Shown here: one piece after another, positions 42,970-49,954 of the stretch | Layout: each line of letters begins with the position of its first letter | How positions within the stretch are numbered: the first letter of the stretch is position 1 | Assembly: GCA_036013505.1 (NCBI GenBank) | Contig: CP107851.1 | Coordinates: 1,426,001-1,490,000, forward strand | Length of the DNA: 64,000 bases | Origin: Streptomyces sp. NBC_00510 | GTDB taxonomy: Bacteria; Actinomycetota; Actinomycetes; Streptomycetales; Streptomycetaceae | Direction of reading: 5' to 3' | Position numbers and translations under genes: made by a program | The notes under the pieces: generated by a model | Database searches by the model: none | Told to the model about the DNA's origin: nothing | The model's input: only the letters and a program-made list of their open reading frames with translations

Positions 42970-43749
42970 TCAGTCCTTCCCGGGACGGGGGCTGTGGCGG
43001 CGGCCGAGGGTGGAGGCCGCCACGGAGTTGTGCACCGTGAAGGCGATGGTGCCGGGCAGGTAGCGGTCCTCGGACCACTCCACCGGCGCGCCCTCCGGAT
43101 CGGTGGTGCGGCGCCGCTCGCGCAGCAGGACCTGCCCGGGCGGGCAGTCCAGGAGGCGGGTGTCGTCGGCGTCGGCCCAGGCCAGGTCGATGGTGTGGTC
43201 GGCGTCGGTGAACAGGACGCCGTGCGCGACGAGGGCCTCGGTGTGCGAGACGGTGTCGGGAGGCAGTTCGGCCACCAGGGCGCCGATCCGGGCCGGGTAG
43301 AGGGAGCGTTCGACCATCACCGGCTCCCCGGACAGGGTCCGCACCCGCAGCACCAGGTAGACCTCGGCGCCGTCCTCCAGGCCGAGCTGATCGGCCTCAA
43401 GGGACTCGGCGGGCCGCCGCACCACGCTGTCCACGCGGCCGCCCGGGGTCTCCCCGATGGAGCGGGCCCAGTTGGTGAAGCTCAGCAGCTCCGAGAAGCT
43501 CTGTGCCCGCGGGCCGCCGAGCACCGTGCGCCGGGTGCCGCGGCGCGAGGTGACCAGGCCGTCCGAGCGCAGCACGGCCAGCGCGTGCCGGACCGTGCCT
43601 CGGGAGACGCCGTAGCGCTCGGCGAGGGTGCCCTCGGGGGGCAGTTTGGTGCCGGCGGCGTACTCGCCCGCGATGATCGCCTCGCGGAGTCCGGCCGCGA
43701 CCTTGCGGTAGCGCAGCTCGCTGTCCGGGGTGCCCTGTTCCTGCCGCAC
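42970..43749 (-). CDS. GntR-family regulator with UTRA domain (HutC/PhnF type)
   Basis: A 259-residue regulator. The winged helix is YRKVAAGLREAIIAGEYAAGTKLP then LAERYGVSRGTVRHALAVLRSDG. The UTRA ligand domain follows (SFSELLSFTNWARSIGETPGGRVDSVV; VMVERSLYPARIGALVAELP). HutC-type regulators bind inverted GT-x-TA-x-AC-like sites, matching the two palindromes at 40391 and 47687. It lies downstream of phospholipase C on the same strand and converges on the fused dioxygenase gene. I infer it represses both units and responds to a choline- or phosphonate-type metabolite. Confidence 0.9.
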   Translation of the reverse strand: MRQEQGTPDSELRYRKVAAGLREAIIAGEYAAGTKLPPEGTLAERYGVSRGTVRHALAVLRSDGLVTSRRGTRRTVLGGPRAQSFSELLSFTNWARSIGETPGGRVDSVVRRPAESLEADQLGLEDGAEVYLVLRVRTLSGEPVMVERSLYPARIGALVAELPPDTVSHTEALVAHGVLFTDADHTIDLAWADADDTRLLDCPPGQVLLRERRRTTDPEGAPVEWSEDRYLPGTIAFTVHNSVAASTLGRRHSPRPGKD

Positions 43750-43814
43750 CGTGGTCTCCTGCGCTGCTCGTGTGCCGTGCGGGCCGCCCCTGCGGGCGGT
43801 TCCCCCGACCCTAC

Positions 43815-43868
43815 CCGGAGGGGTCGGGGGACGGGCGGCGGCCCGTCCCCCGTCCCCCGACCCCTCCG
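43815..43868 (-). terminator. 18-bp perfect hairpin after phospholipase C
   Basis: 43815-43832 pairs perfectly with 43851-43868, closing an 18-base loop. It starts 8 bases after the phospholipase stop and precedes gntR on the same strand. It probably limits read-through, keeping the regulator's level low relative to the enzymes. Confidence 0.7.
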
Positions 43869-43875
43869 GCCTGCC

Positions 43876-45843
43876 TCACACGCCGTGGACGGTTCCCGCG
43901 TACCGCTGGACGAAGCGGGTGCCGGTGCCCGCGGCGACGGTCACGTCGTAGCGGCCGCCGTCGGTGCGCCAGGTCACCCGGGTGCGGTCGCCCGCCTTGA
44001 CCCACACGGTCTGCTCCTTGCCGGCGAAGTCGTTCGGCGTGAGCGTGAAGGCCACCTCGGTGCCGCCGTCGTTGCGCAGGTAGAACTCGACGGCCGCGTT
44101 CTCCGGACGCCCGTCGTGCCGCAGGGTCGCCGTGACCCCCGGCACGGCGACGTCGTCCTGACCGCCGGGGACGACCGTCCCGGAGAAGCGGCGGACGAAG
44201 CCGTCGGCGCCGTGCACGGAGAAGTCGTAGCGGCCGTCGGTGGCCGCCGCGTCCCACACATAAGTGCGCGACGAGCGCGGCGGGACCGTGAACGGCGTGC
44301 CGGTGAAGGGCAGCGCCGTGTTGGGCAGCACGGTGAAGTGGTAGCCGACGGTGCCGTCGTTGATCAGCCTGCAGGTGACCTTGCCCTTGTCGCGGTCGGC
44401 GGTCACATCGGCCCACGGCCGGTACGGCAGCGGGCGGTGCGGCCGCCGTCCTTCCTCCTGCTGCGGCATGGCCGAACGGTCGGGCACCTTCACGGCGGGC
44501 AGCGCGTTGTTGGCGTCCGCCTTGGCCATCAGCGCGACGGTGTCCGGCAGCGCGGGGATGCTGTAGTCGGGCTTGGTGAAGTCGAAGCAGCTGGTGAGGT
44601 CGCCGCAGACGGTGCGCCGCCAGTCCGAGATGTTGGGCTCCTTCACCCCGGTGACGCGTTCGAGGAAGCGCAGCACCGATGTGTGGTCGAAGACCTGGGA
44701 GTTGGCCCAGCCGCCGCGCGACCACGGCGACACGACCCACAGCGGCACCCGGCTGCCCAGGCCGATGGCCTTGCCGTTCGCGAACTCGTCCTTGGTGCCC
44801 GGCTCGGGGAACGGCGGGATGACGTGGTCGAAGTAGCCGTCGTTCTCGTCGTACATGAGCAGGAAGACGGTGTGCTTCCACACGTCGGGGTTGGAGAACA
44901 GCGACTGCAGCGCGGTGTTGACCCAGTGGGCGCCGTAGTCGGGGCTGGCCGCGGGGTGCTCGCAGAACAGGTACGGCGCCACCAGCCAGGAGACGGTGGG
45001 CAGCGCGCCGTCCTTGCAGTGCTTGTCGAACGCCGTCAGGTCGAACTTCGTCATGGCGTTGACGTAGCGCGGGTCGTCCTTGGGGAACTCGTGGAACTGC
45101 TTGAAGTACGACAGGGCGTTGTCGTCGTAGTCGCCGTTGCGGTCGTCCGAGCCGTCCGGGTTGTGGTAGACGCGCCAGGTGACGCCCGCGTCCTGCAGCC
45201 GCTCGGCGTACGTCGTCCAGTCCGCCACCGGGTTGTCGGTGACCGGGGTGTTGTCGGTCCACGGGCCGGTGGTGCCGTCGACGCCGGGGCCGGCGGTGCC
45301 GGTCCACAGGTAGAGGCGGTTGGGGTCGGTGGGCCCGTTCAGCGAGCAGAAGTAGCCGTCGCAGAGGGTGAAGGCGTCGGCGAGCGCGTACTGGTAGGGG
45401 ATGTCCTCGCGGGTGAAGTAGCCCATGGTGCGCTCGCCCTTGGCGGACACCCACTTGTCCATGGCGCCGTTGTTGACGGCCGAGTGGCCGCTGTCCCAGT
45501 CGTGCGGGAGGCCGCCGGCGTTCTGGGCGTTGTACTTGGTGGTGTCCATGCGGAACGGCAGGAGGTGGCCCTCCTCGCGTCCGCGGGCGGGCTGGCGGAA
45601 CACCGGGTCGCCGTTGGACAGGACGGCCGCCTGGCGGTCGCCGAAGCCCCGTACGCCGCTGAGGGTGCCGAAGTAGTGGTCGAAGCTGCGGTTCTCCTGC
45701 ATCAGGATCACCACGTGCTTGACGTCCTCGATGCTGCCGTGGCGGGAGCCGTGCCCGGCGGCCTCGGCCGTGCCGGAGAGCCCGACGGCTGCGGCGGCTC
45801 CCGCGGCGGTGCCGATGAAGGCGCGGCGGCTGAACTCGGTCAT
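43876..45843 (-). CDS. Phosphocholine-specific phospholipase C (exported)
   Basis: A 655-residue enzyme of the non-zinc phosphoesterase/PlcH type. The Tat signal is FSRRAFIGTAAGAAAAVGLS, cleaved near AEA. The catalytic start is VKHVVILMQENRSFDHYFGTL, followed by PHDWDSGHSAVNNGAMDKWV and LLMYDENDGYFDHVIPP, all typical of bacterial phospholipase C acting on phosphatidylcholine or sphingomyelin. Two C-terminal beta domains follow the catalytic part. It would release phosphocholine outside the cell as a phosphorus and choline source. It is the second gene of the unit behind the GntR-type palindrome. Confidence 0.92.
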   Translation of the reverse strand: MTEFSRRAFIGTAAGAAAAVGLSGTAEAAGHGSRHGSIEDVKHVVILMQENRSFDHYFGTLSGVRGFGDRQAAVLSNGDPVFRQPARGREEGHLLPFRMDTTKYNAQNAGGLPHDWDSGHSAVNNGAMDKWVSAKGERTMGYFTREDIPYQYALADAFTLCDGYFCSLNGPTDPNRLYLWTGTAGPGVDGTTGPWTDNTPVTDNPVADWTTYAERLQDAGVTWRVYHNPDGSDDRNGDYDDNALSYFKQFHEFPKDDPRYVNAMTKFDLTAFDKHCKDGALPTVSWLVAPYLFCEHPAASPDYGAHWVNTALQSLFSNPDVWKHTVFLLMYDENDGYFDHVIPPFPEPGTKDEFANGKAIGLGSRVPLWVVSPWSRGGWANSQVFDHTSVLRFLERVTGVKEPNISDWRRTVCGDLTSCFDFTKPDYSIPALPDTVALMAKADANNALPAVKVPDRSAMPQQEEGRRPHRPLPYRPWADVTADRDKGKVTCRLINDGTVGYHFTVLPNTALPFTGTPFTVPPRSSRTYVWDAAATDGRYDFSVHGADGFVRRFSGTVVPGGQDDVAVPGVTATLRHDGRPENAAVEFYLRNDGGTEVAFTLTPNDFAGKEQTVWVKAGDRTRVTWRTDGGRYDVTVAAGTGTRFVQRYAGTVHGV

Positions 45844-45870
45844 GGGGAAGGTTCCTTAGGTCGTTCGGGG

Positions 45871-47634
45871 TCAGCCGCGGGCGGACAGGGAGAAGGTGAC
45901 GACGGCGGCGGCGTGGTCGGAGGGCCAGCCGTTGCCGGCGGTGTCCGGGACGGGCCGGGGCCAGCCGGTGACCAGGGTGTGCGCCTCGACGACCTTGAGC
46001 GGGCCCGCGTACTGGACCTGGTCGATGCGGTCCTGGGGTTCCGCGCCGCCGTCCTCGTGCTGCGGCCTGACGGGTGACCAGGTGGTGCCGGGGTCCTTCA
46101 CGGGGCTGGAGTGATCGGCGCGGAAGGCGTCGGTGAGGCCGGCGTCCTCCAGGGCCTCGGTGACGGGCCAGCGGAGCCGGCCGGCTCCCCCGTGCGCGGA
46201 CGAGGTCCGGCTCGTCCAGTCGCGGTGCGACGGCGAGGCGAGACCGGCGGCGAGCACGACGGGACCGCGGGAGGCGATGTCGCGGCGCATCGCGGCCACC
46301 AGCGCCTGCGTCTGCCGGTAGCGTGCGGTGCCCTTCTCCGCCGCCTCGACCTGCGCGGCCGTGCGGCCCCCGAGCACCGCGTACGGCCCGTAGCCGGCCT
46401 CGTCCAGCTGTGCCGTCCACAGCCGCACGGTGCGGTCGCCGGGCAGCCGCAGCGTCGCGGCGGCGGCCGGCAGCGCGGCGGTGGGGGCGAGGGTGTCGGT
46501 GAGCGGATGGCGGCTCACGATGCCGAGGCCGCCGGCCTGGTGCACGTGCCAGCCGAGCGCGGCGGCGAGCCGCTGGGCGCCGTCGTCGCCGCACTCCTGG
46601 AGCGCGACGGCGTCGAGGCCCTGGGTCAGCACCAGCCGCAGTTGCTTCTCCAGCGCGCCGTCGACGTGGCTGCCCGCGTCCCACAGGTTGAGCGTGGCGA
46701 CCTTCAGCGTCAGCCGGTCCCTGCTCGCGCGCACCGGCACCTGGACGGTGACGGTGTCGCCGCCGACGGCGCTGTCGGTGACGGCGACGACCAGCCGGCC
46801 GGGTGTGCGCGGCGCGAGGGCCGGGGCCTTGCCGCTGACGGTGCCGTCCGCGGCGACGGTCAGCCACGGGTCGCCGCCGGCGCGCTTGAAGGTCGCGCTG
46901 CCCTCGGCGTTGCCCTCGGGCCGGATCCACAGGCCGCCGAGCGCGACGGAGAAGGCCGTGCCCGTCGTCTGCTCGGCGGTGGTGACGGCGTCCACGACCG
47001 CGTGCGGGCGCGGGATGACGGGACGCGGCACGAAGCTGAAGGGCGCGGTGCGGGCCAGGATGCCGTAGCCGTCCTTGGCCAGCAGGTAGGCCGTGTACGG
47101 CCCGCCGCTCAGCCCGGAGGTGTCGATGGTGATGTCGCCGGACGCGGCGGGGGTGTACTCCCAGGCGAGGGAGGCGCCGTTGCCGGGGACCCGGTCGCCG
47201 TCGTAGACGCCGATCCAGTTCTTGGGGTGGGGCGCGTCGGTCGTCCAGTGGAAGGAGACCTTGTCGCCCTCGAACGGCTTGGGGGTCCGCACCTCGACGA
47301 AGTCGCCGGTGGGCGGGCCGGCGAAGGTGAACGGCTCGGTCTTGGCGAGGATGCCGTAGCCGTCCTTGGCCAGCAGGTAGACGGTGTACGGGCCGCCGCT
47401 CAGCCCGGAGGTGTCGAGGGTCGTCTTCCCCGAGGTTCCGGTGACGTACGTCCACACCAGCGAGCCGCTGCCGCTGCCCGGCTGGCGGTCCCCGTCGTAG
47501 ACGCCGATCCAGTTCTTGGGGTCGGGCGCGTCCGTCGACCAGGCGAAGGTGAGTTTGTCGCCGCGTTGCGGAGGCGTCGTGGAGTCGAGCGCGACGCTGC
47601 TCCCGGATGCGGCGACCTGTGAGAGGGATGGCAC
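45871..47634 (-). CDS. Endonuclease/exonuclease/phosphatase-fold protein with duplicated N-terminal beta domains
   Basis: A 587-residue protein. Two ~88-residue repeats (about 15-104 and 115-201) share DAPxPKNWIGVYDGDR, DTSGLSGGPYT and YLLAKDGYGILA. An Ig/cadherin-like domain follows (~210-302). The C-terminal EEP domain (~309-587) has LKVATLNLWDAG, LDAVALQECG and WPSDHAAAVVTF. EEP members include DNases and sphingomyelinases; with phospholipase C next door a lipid or phosphodiester role is likely. The start was set at the GTG at 47634 because upstream codons overlap the operator. No signal peptide is visible, which is odd for this domain make-up. Confidence 0.82.
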   Translation of the reverse strand: MPSLSQVAASGSSVALDSTTPPQRGDKLTFAWSTDAPDPKNWIGVYDGDRQPGSGSGSLVWTYVTGTSGKTTLDTSGLSGGPYTVYLLAKDGYGILAKTEPFTFAGPPTGDFVEVRTPKPFEGDKVSFHWTTDAPHPKNWIGVYDGDRVPGNGASLAWEYTPAASGDITIDTSGLSGGPYTAYLLAKDGYGILARTAPFSFVPRPVIPRPHAVVDAVTTAEQTTGTAFSVALGGLWIRPEGNAEGSATFKRAGGDPWLTVAADGTVSGKAPALAPRTPGRLVVAVTDSAVGGDTVTVQVPVRASRDRLTLKVATLNLWDAGSHVDGALEKQLRLVLTQGLDAVALQECGDDGAQRLAAALGWHVHQAGGLGIVSRHPLTDTLAPTAALPAAAATLRLPGDRTVRLWTAQLDEAGYGPYAVLGGRTAAQVEAAEKGTARYRQTQALVAAMRRDIASRGPVVLAAGLASPSHRDWTSRTSSAHGGAGRLRWPVTEALEDAGLTDAFRADHSSPVKDPGTTWSPVRPQHEDGGAEPQDRIDQVQYAGPLKVVEAHTLVTGWPRPVPDTAGNGWPSDHAAAVVTFSLSARG

Positions 47635-47686
47635 GGTGTTGGGTCCTCTCCGCCCCGGCGCCGCCGCGGCGGCGTTCGGGTGGGCA

Positions 47687-47704
47687 AAGTTGTCTAGATA
47701 ACTT
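47687..47704. promoter_or_regulatory. 18-bp GntR-type palindrome before the EEP-phospholipase operon
   Basis: AAGTTGTCTAGATAACTT is a near-perfect palindrome 53 bases upstream of the EEP start. It agrees with the site at 40391 in 15 of 18 positions. The shared core AAGTTGnCTAnAnAACTT fits a HutC/GntR-type binding site. Confidence 0.8.
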
Positions 47705-47884
47705 CGCTCCCAGCAAGCCGTCCCACGGCGACGAACCCGTGAACGACGGGTTGCCGCCGTCCGGGAATCAGGCGGAAATCTGAGGTCGGCGCGCACGGCG
47801 GGAGAAACCGCCGACCGCCCCCACCACCGCCTTGAGCAGCGACGTCATGGCGATCGGGATGCCCCACGACGGGTTCCGCACGCG

Positions 47885-47950
47885 GAGCGGCGGCCTCCCC
47901 CCGGGCCGCCGCTCGGGGGGAGGCGGCGTCATGCACCGTTCAACGGTGCG
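47885..47950 (-). terminator. Hairpins downstream of the chitinase gene
   Basis: An 11-bp stem (47885-47895 with 47904-47914) competes with an overlapping C-run/G-run pairing (around 47894-47904 with 47914-47924). A separate GCACCGT-TCA-ACGGTGC hairpin lies nearer the chitinase stop (about 47934-47950). Together they form a probable terminator for the chitinase message. Confidence 0.55.
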
Positions 47951-47976
47951 CGTTCCGCTGCGCGCAGGTGAGGCGT

Positions 47977-48876
47977 TCAGCAGGTGAGGTTGCCGCCCGG
48001 GGCGACGCCCAGGATCTGGGTGAAGCGCTGGTAGTTGTTGACGCGGCTCTGCACCTGCGCCGGGTTGCGGCCGTCGCATTCCAGGGAGCCGTTGATGGAG
48101 CGGATGGTCTGGCCGAAGCCGGCCTGGTTCACCATGGCGTTGTGCGGGGTCATGGTGCCGGGGCCGCTCTGGGTGTTCCAGTACCAGAGGCCGGTCTTCC
48201 AGGCCACGGCGGCGTCCTGCTCGACGAGCCAGGGGTTGTGGAGCAGGTCGATGCCGAGGGCGTCGCCGGCCGCCTTGTAGTTGAAGTTCCAGCTGAGCTG
48301 GATCGGGCCGCGGCCGTAGTAGGCGGACTGGCCGGCGGGGCAGCCGTAGGGCTGGCCCCAGTCGCAGTAGTGCGGGTAGTTCGCGGTGTTCTGCTCGACG
48401 ATGTAGACCAGTCCGCCGGTCTCGTGGGCGATGTTGGCGAGGAAGGCGGCGGCCTCCTGCTTCTTCACGGTGTCGCTGCCGGTCTTGGCGAAGCCGGGGT
48501 ACGCGGAGAGGGCGGCGACCAGGCCGCTGTAGCTGTAGAAGGAGTTCCGGCCCGGGAACATCTGGTTGAACTGGGCCTCGCTGACCACGAATCCGGAGGG
48601 GTTGCCGGGGTTGCCCGGGTCGGTCGTGCCGCCGCCGCAGGTGCCCTGATCGGCCCAGACGCCCCATTCGCCGGTGGTGCCGGGGGTCTCGCCCTGCGTC
48701 CACCACTTGGCCTGCCAGTTGTGGCCGCTGTAGGAGGCGGTCATGCCGCCGGTGTAGACGGCGCCGGCGCTCCATGGCGTGGCGCAGGTCGCGGCGGAGG
48801 CCGTGCCGGCGGGGAGCGCTACCGCCAGTCCGGCGGCGGCCGTGAGGGTGGTCAGGGCGGCGAGGGTACGTCGCAT
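47977..48876 (-). CDS. Secreted GH19 chitinase with chitin-binding domain
   Basis: A 299-residue enzyme. A signal peptide (residues 1 to about 30, ending ASA) is followed by a CBM5/12 chitin-binding module (CATPWSAGAVYTGGMTASYS; WQAKWWTQGETPG; about 31-76). A GTTDPGNPGNPSG linker leads to the GH19 catalytic domain. The acid is the Glu of FLANIAHETGGLV, and YYGRGPIQLSWNFNYKAAG is the family motif. It hydrolyses chitin outside the cell. The ATG at 48876 is preferred to an upstream codon. Two DasR-type sites flank its -35 box. Confidence 0.95.
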   Translation of the reverse strand: MRRTLAALTTLTAAAGLAVALPAGTASAATCATPWSAGAVYTGGMTASYSGHNWQAKWWTQGETPGTTGEWGVWADQGTCGGGTTDPGNPGNPSGFVVSEAQFNQMFPGRNSFYSYSGLVAALSAYPGFAKTGSDTVKKQEAAAFLANIAHETGGLVYIVEQNTANYPHYCDWGQPYGCPAGQSAYYGRGPIQLSWNFNYKAAGDALGIDLLHNPWLVEQDAAVAWKTGLWYWNTQSGPGTMTPHNAMVNQAGFGQTIRSINGSLECDGRNPAQVQSRVNNYQRFTQILGVAPGGNLTC

Positions 48877-48934
48877 CACCGTAACTGCTCCTTGTGTGGG
48901 GGGAGTTGCGTATCGCACTGAGCAATGAATCGGA

Positions 48935-48964
48935 TTGGCCTATACCTGTCAAGGTCTAGACCAA
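48935..48964 (-). promoter_or_regulatory. Two DasR-type sites flanking the chitinase -35 box
   Basis: Read on the minus strand, TTGGTCTAGACC (48953-48964), the -35 TTGACA (48947-48952) and GGTATAGGCCAA (48935-48946) are directly abutted. TGGTCTAGACCA is the known DasR-responsive element and chitinase-promoter repeat of Streptomyces. DasR would repress until glucosamine-6-phosphate appears. The -10 (TTCATT at 17 bases) is weak. Confidence 0.88.
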
Positions 48965-49156
48965 CATCCCCCGCACGGCCCGGCCACGGCCCCGGGTTGA
49001 GGCTCCGCCCCGTCGGCGTAGCGTGGAATCAGGCCAGTGCCGGTGGCGGGCGGGCCCGCGGGGGAAGGTGCGCGTCGCGCCGAGCCGCACCGCCGGCCCC
49101 AGGCGGGCCCCGCCCCCGGGCGGGCTTGCGTCGTCAGCGCACGAGGAGCGTCGGCC

Positions 49157-49708
49157 ATGGGCAAGCCCTCAATCGACCAGCTGCGGGAGCGCGTGCGCGG
49201 GGCGGTGATCACCGCGGACGAGGACGCCTACGACGGGACCCGGAAGGTCTACAACGCGATGATCGACCGGAGGCCGGCCGTCATCGTGCGCTGCGCCAAC
49301 GCAGGCGACGTCATCGCCGCGGTGGACTTCGCCCGGGAGATCGGGCTCGACCTGGCCGTGCGCGGCGGCGGCCACTCCGTACCGGGCTTCGGCACCTGCG
49401 ACGACGGAGTCGTGGCGGACCTCTCCGCGATGCGCTCCGTACGCGTCGACCCCGGATCACGCGCCGCCCGCGCGGAGGGCGGCGCCACCTGGGGCGACGT
49501 CAACGCCGCGACGTACGCCTTCGGGCTGGCCACGACCGGCGGCATCATCTCCACCACCGGCGTCGGCGGCCTCACCCTCGGCGGCGGCATCGGCTATCTG
49601 AGCCGGGGCCTCGGACTCAGCTGCGACAACCTGATCTGGGCAGACGTCGTCACCGCGGACGGGCGCTTCCTCGTCGCCAGCGAGAAGGAGTACGACGAAC
49701 AGACCTGA
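49157..49708 (+). pseudogene. BBE-type FAD-linked oxidoreductase, 3'-truncated
   Basis: The 183-codon frame has a good start (MGKPSIDQLRERVRGAVITA, GAGGAG upstream) and the FAD-binding half, with the flavin-attaching His in VRGGGHSVPGFGTC and TGVGGLTLGGGIGYLSRGLG. It breaks off after VASEKEYDEQT; relatives continue with a DLFWALRGGGGNFG motif and about 280 further residues. The paralogue at 57693 shows the full length. The break marks the left edge of the lower-GC island. Without the second half it cannot be an active oxidase. Confidence 0.82.
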
Positions 49709-49798
49709 GCACGTCCCCCACCAGGCACGTTGCACTGACCTGCAGAACACCAAACCAGCTCAGAGCGGATCAGCCCGAACCAGCCCGAATCCCAACGC

Positions 49799-49824
49799 TC
49801 CCGTGTGGCCGCGGCCACACGGGA
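49799..49824. terminator. 26-bp perfect palindrome at the island edge
   Basis: TCCCGTGTGGCCG is followed immediately by its exact complement. The palindrome lies between the truncated oxidoreductase and the convergent membrane NTPase gene, about 130 bases from the latter's stop. It could be a bidirectional terminator or a trace of the insertion event. Confidence 0.5.
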
Positions 49825-49954
49825 GATGACCTCGGCAAACCGCGCATCCAACACAGATCCCTCAGTAGTCGATCTTGGCCGAATCCAAGCTGCGCACATC
49901 GCTCGCCCCTGGCCGACGGCCTGCTCGGTCCGCTCAGGACGCAGCCAGTCGAAC

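Noticed and set aside
43811..47716. A 1301-codon minus-strand open frame
   Set aside because: It is a GC-bias shadow of the phospholipase and EEP genes in another frame, with no recognisable domain.
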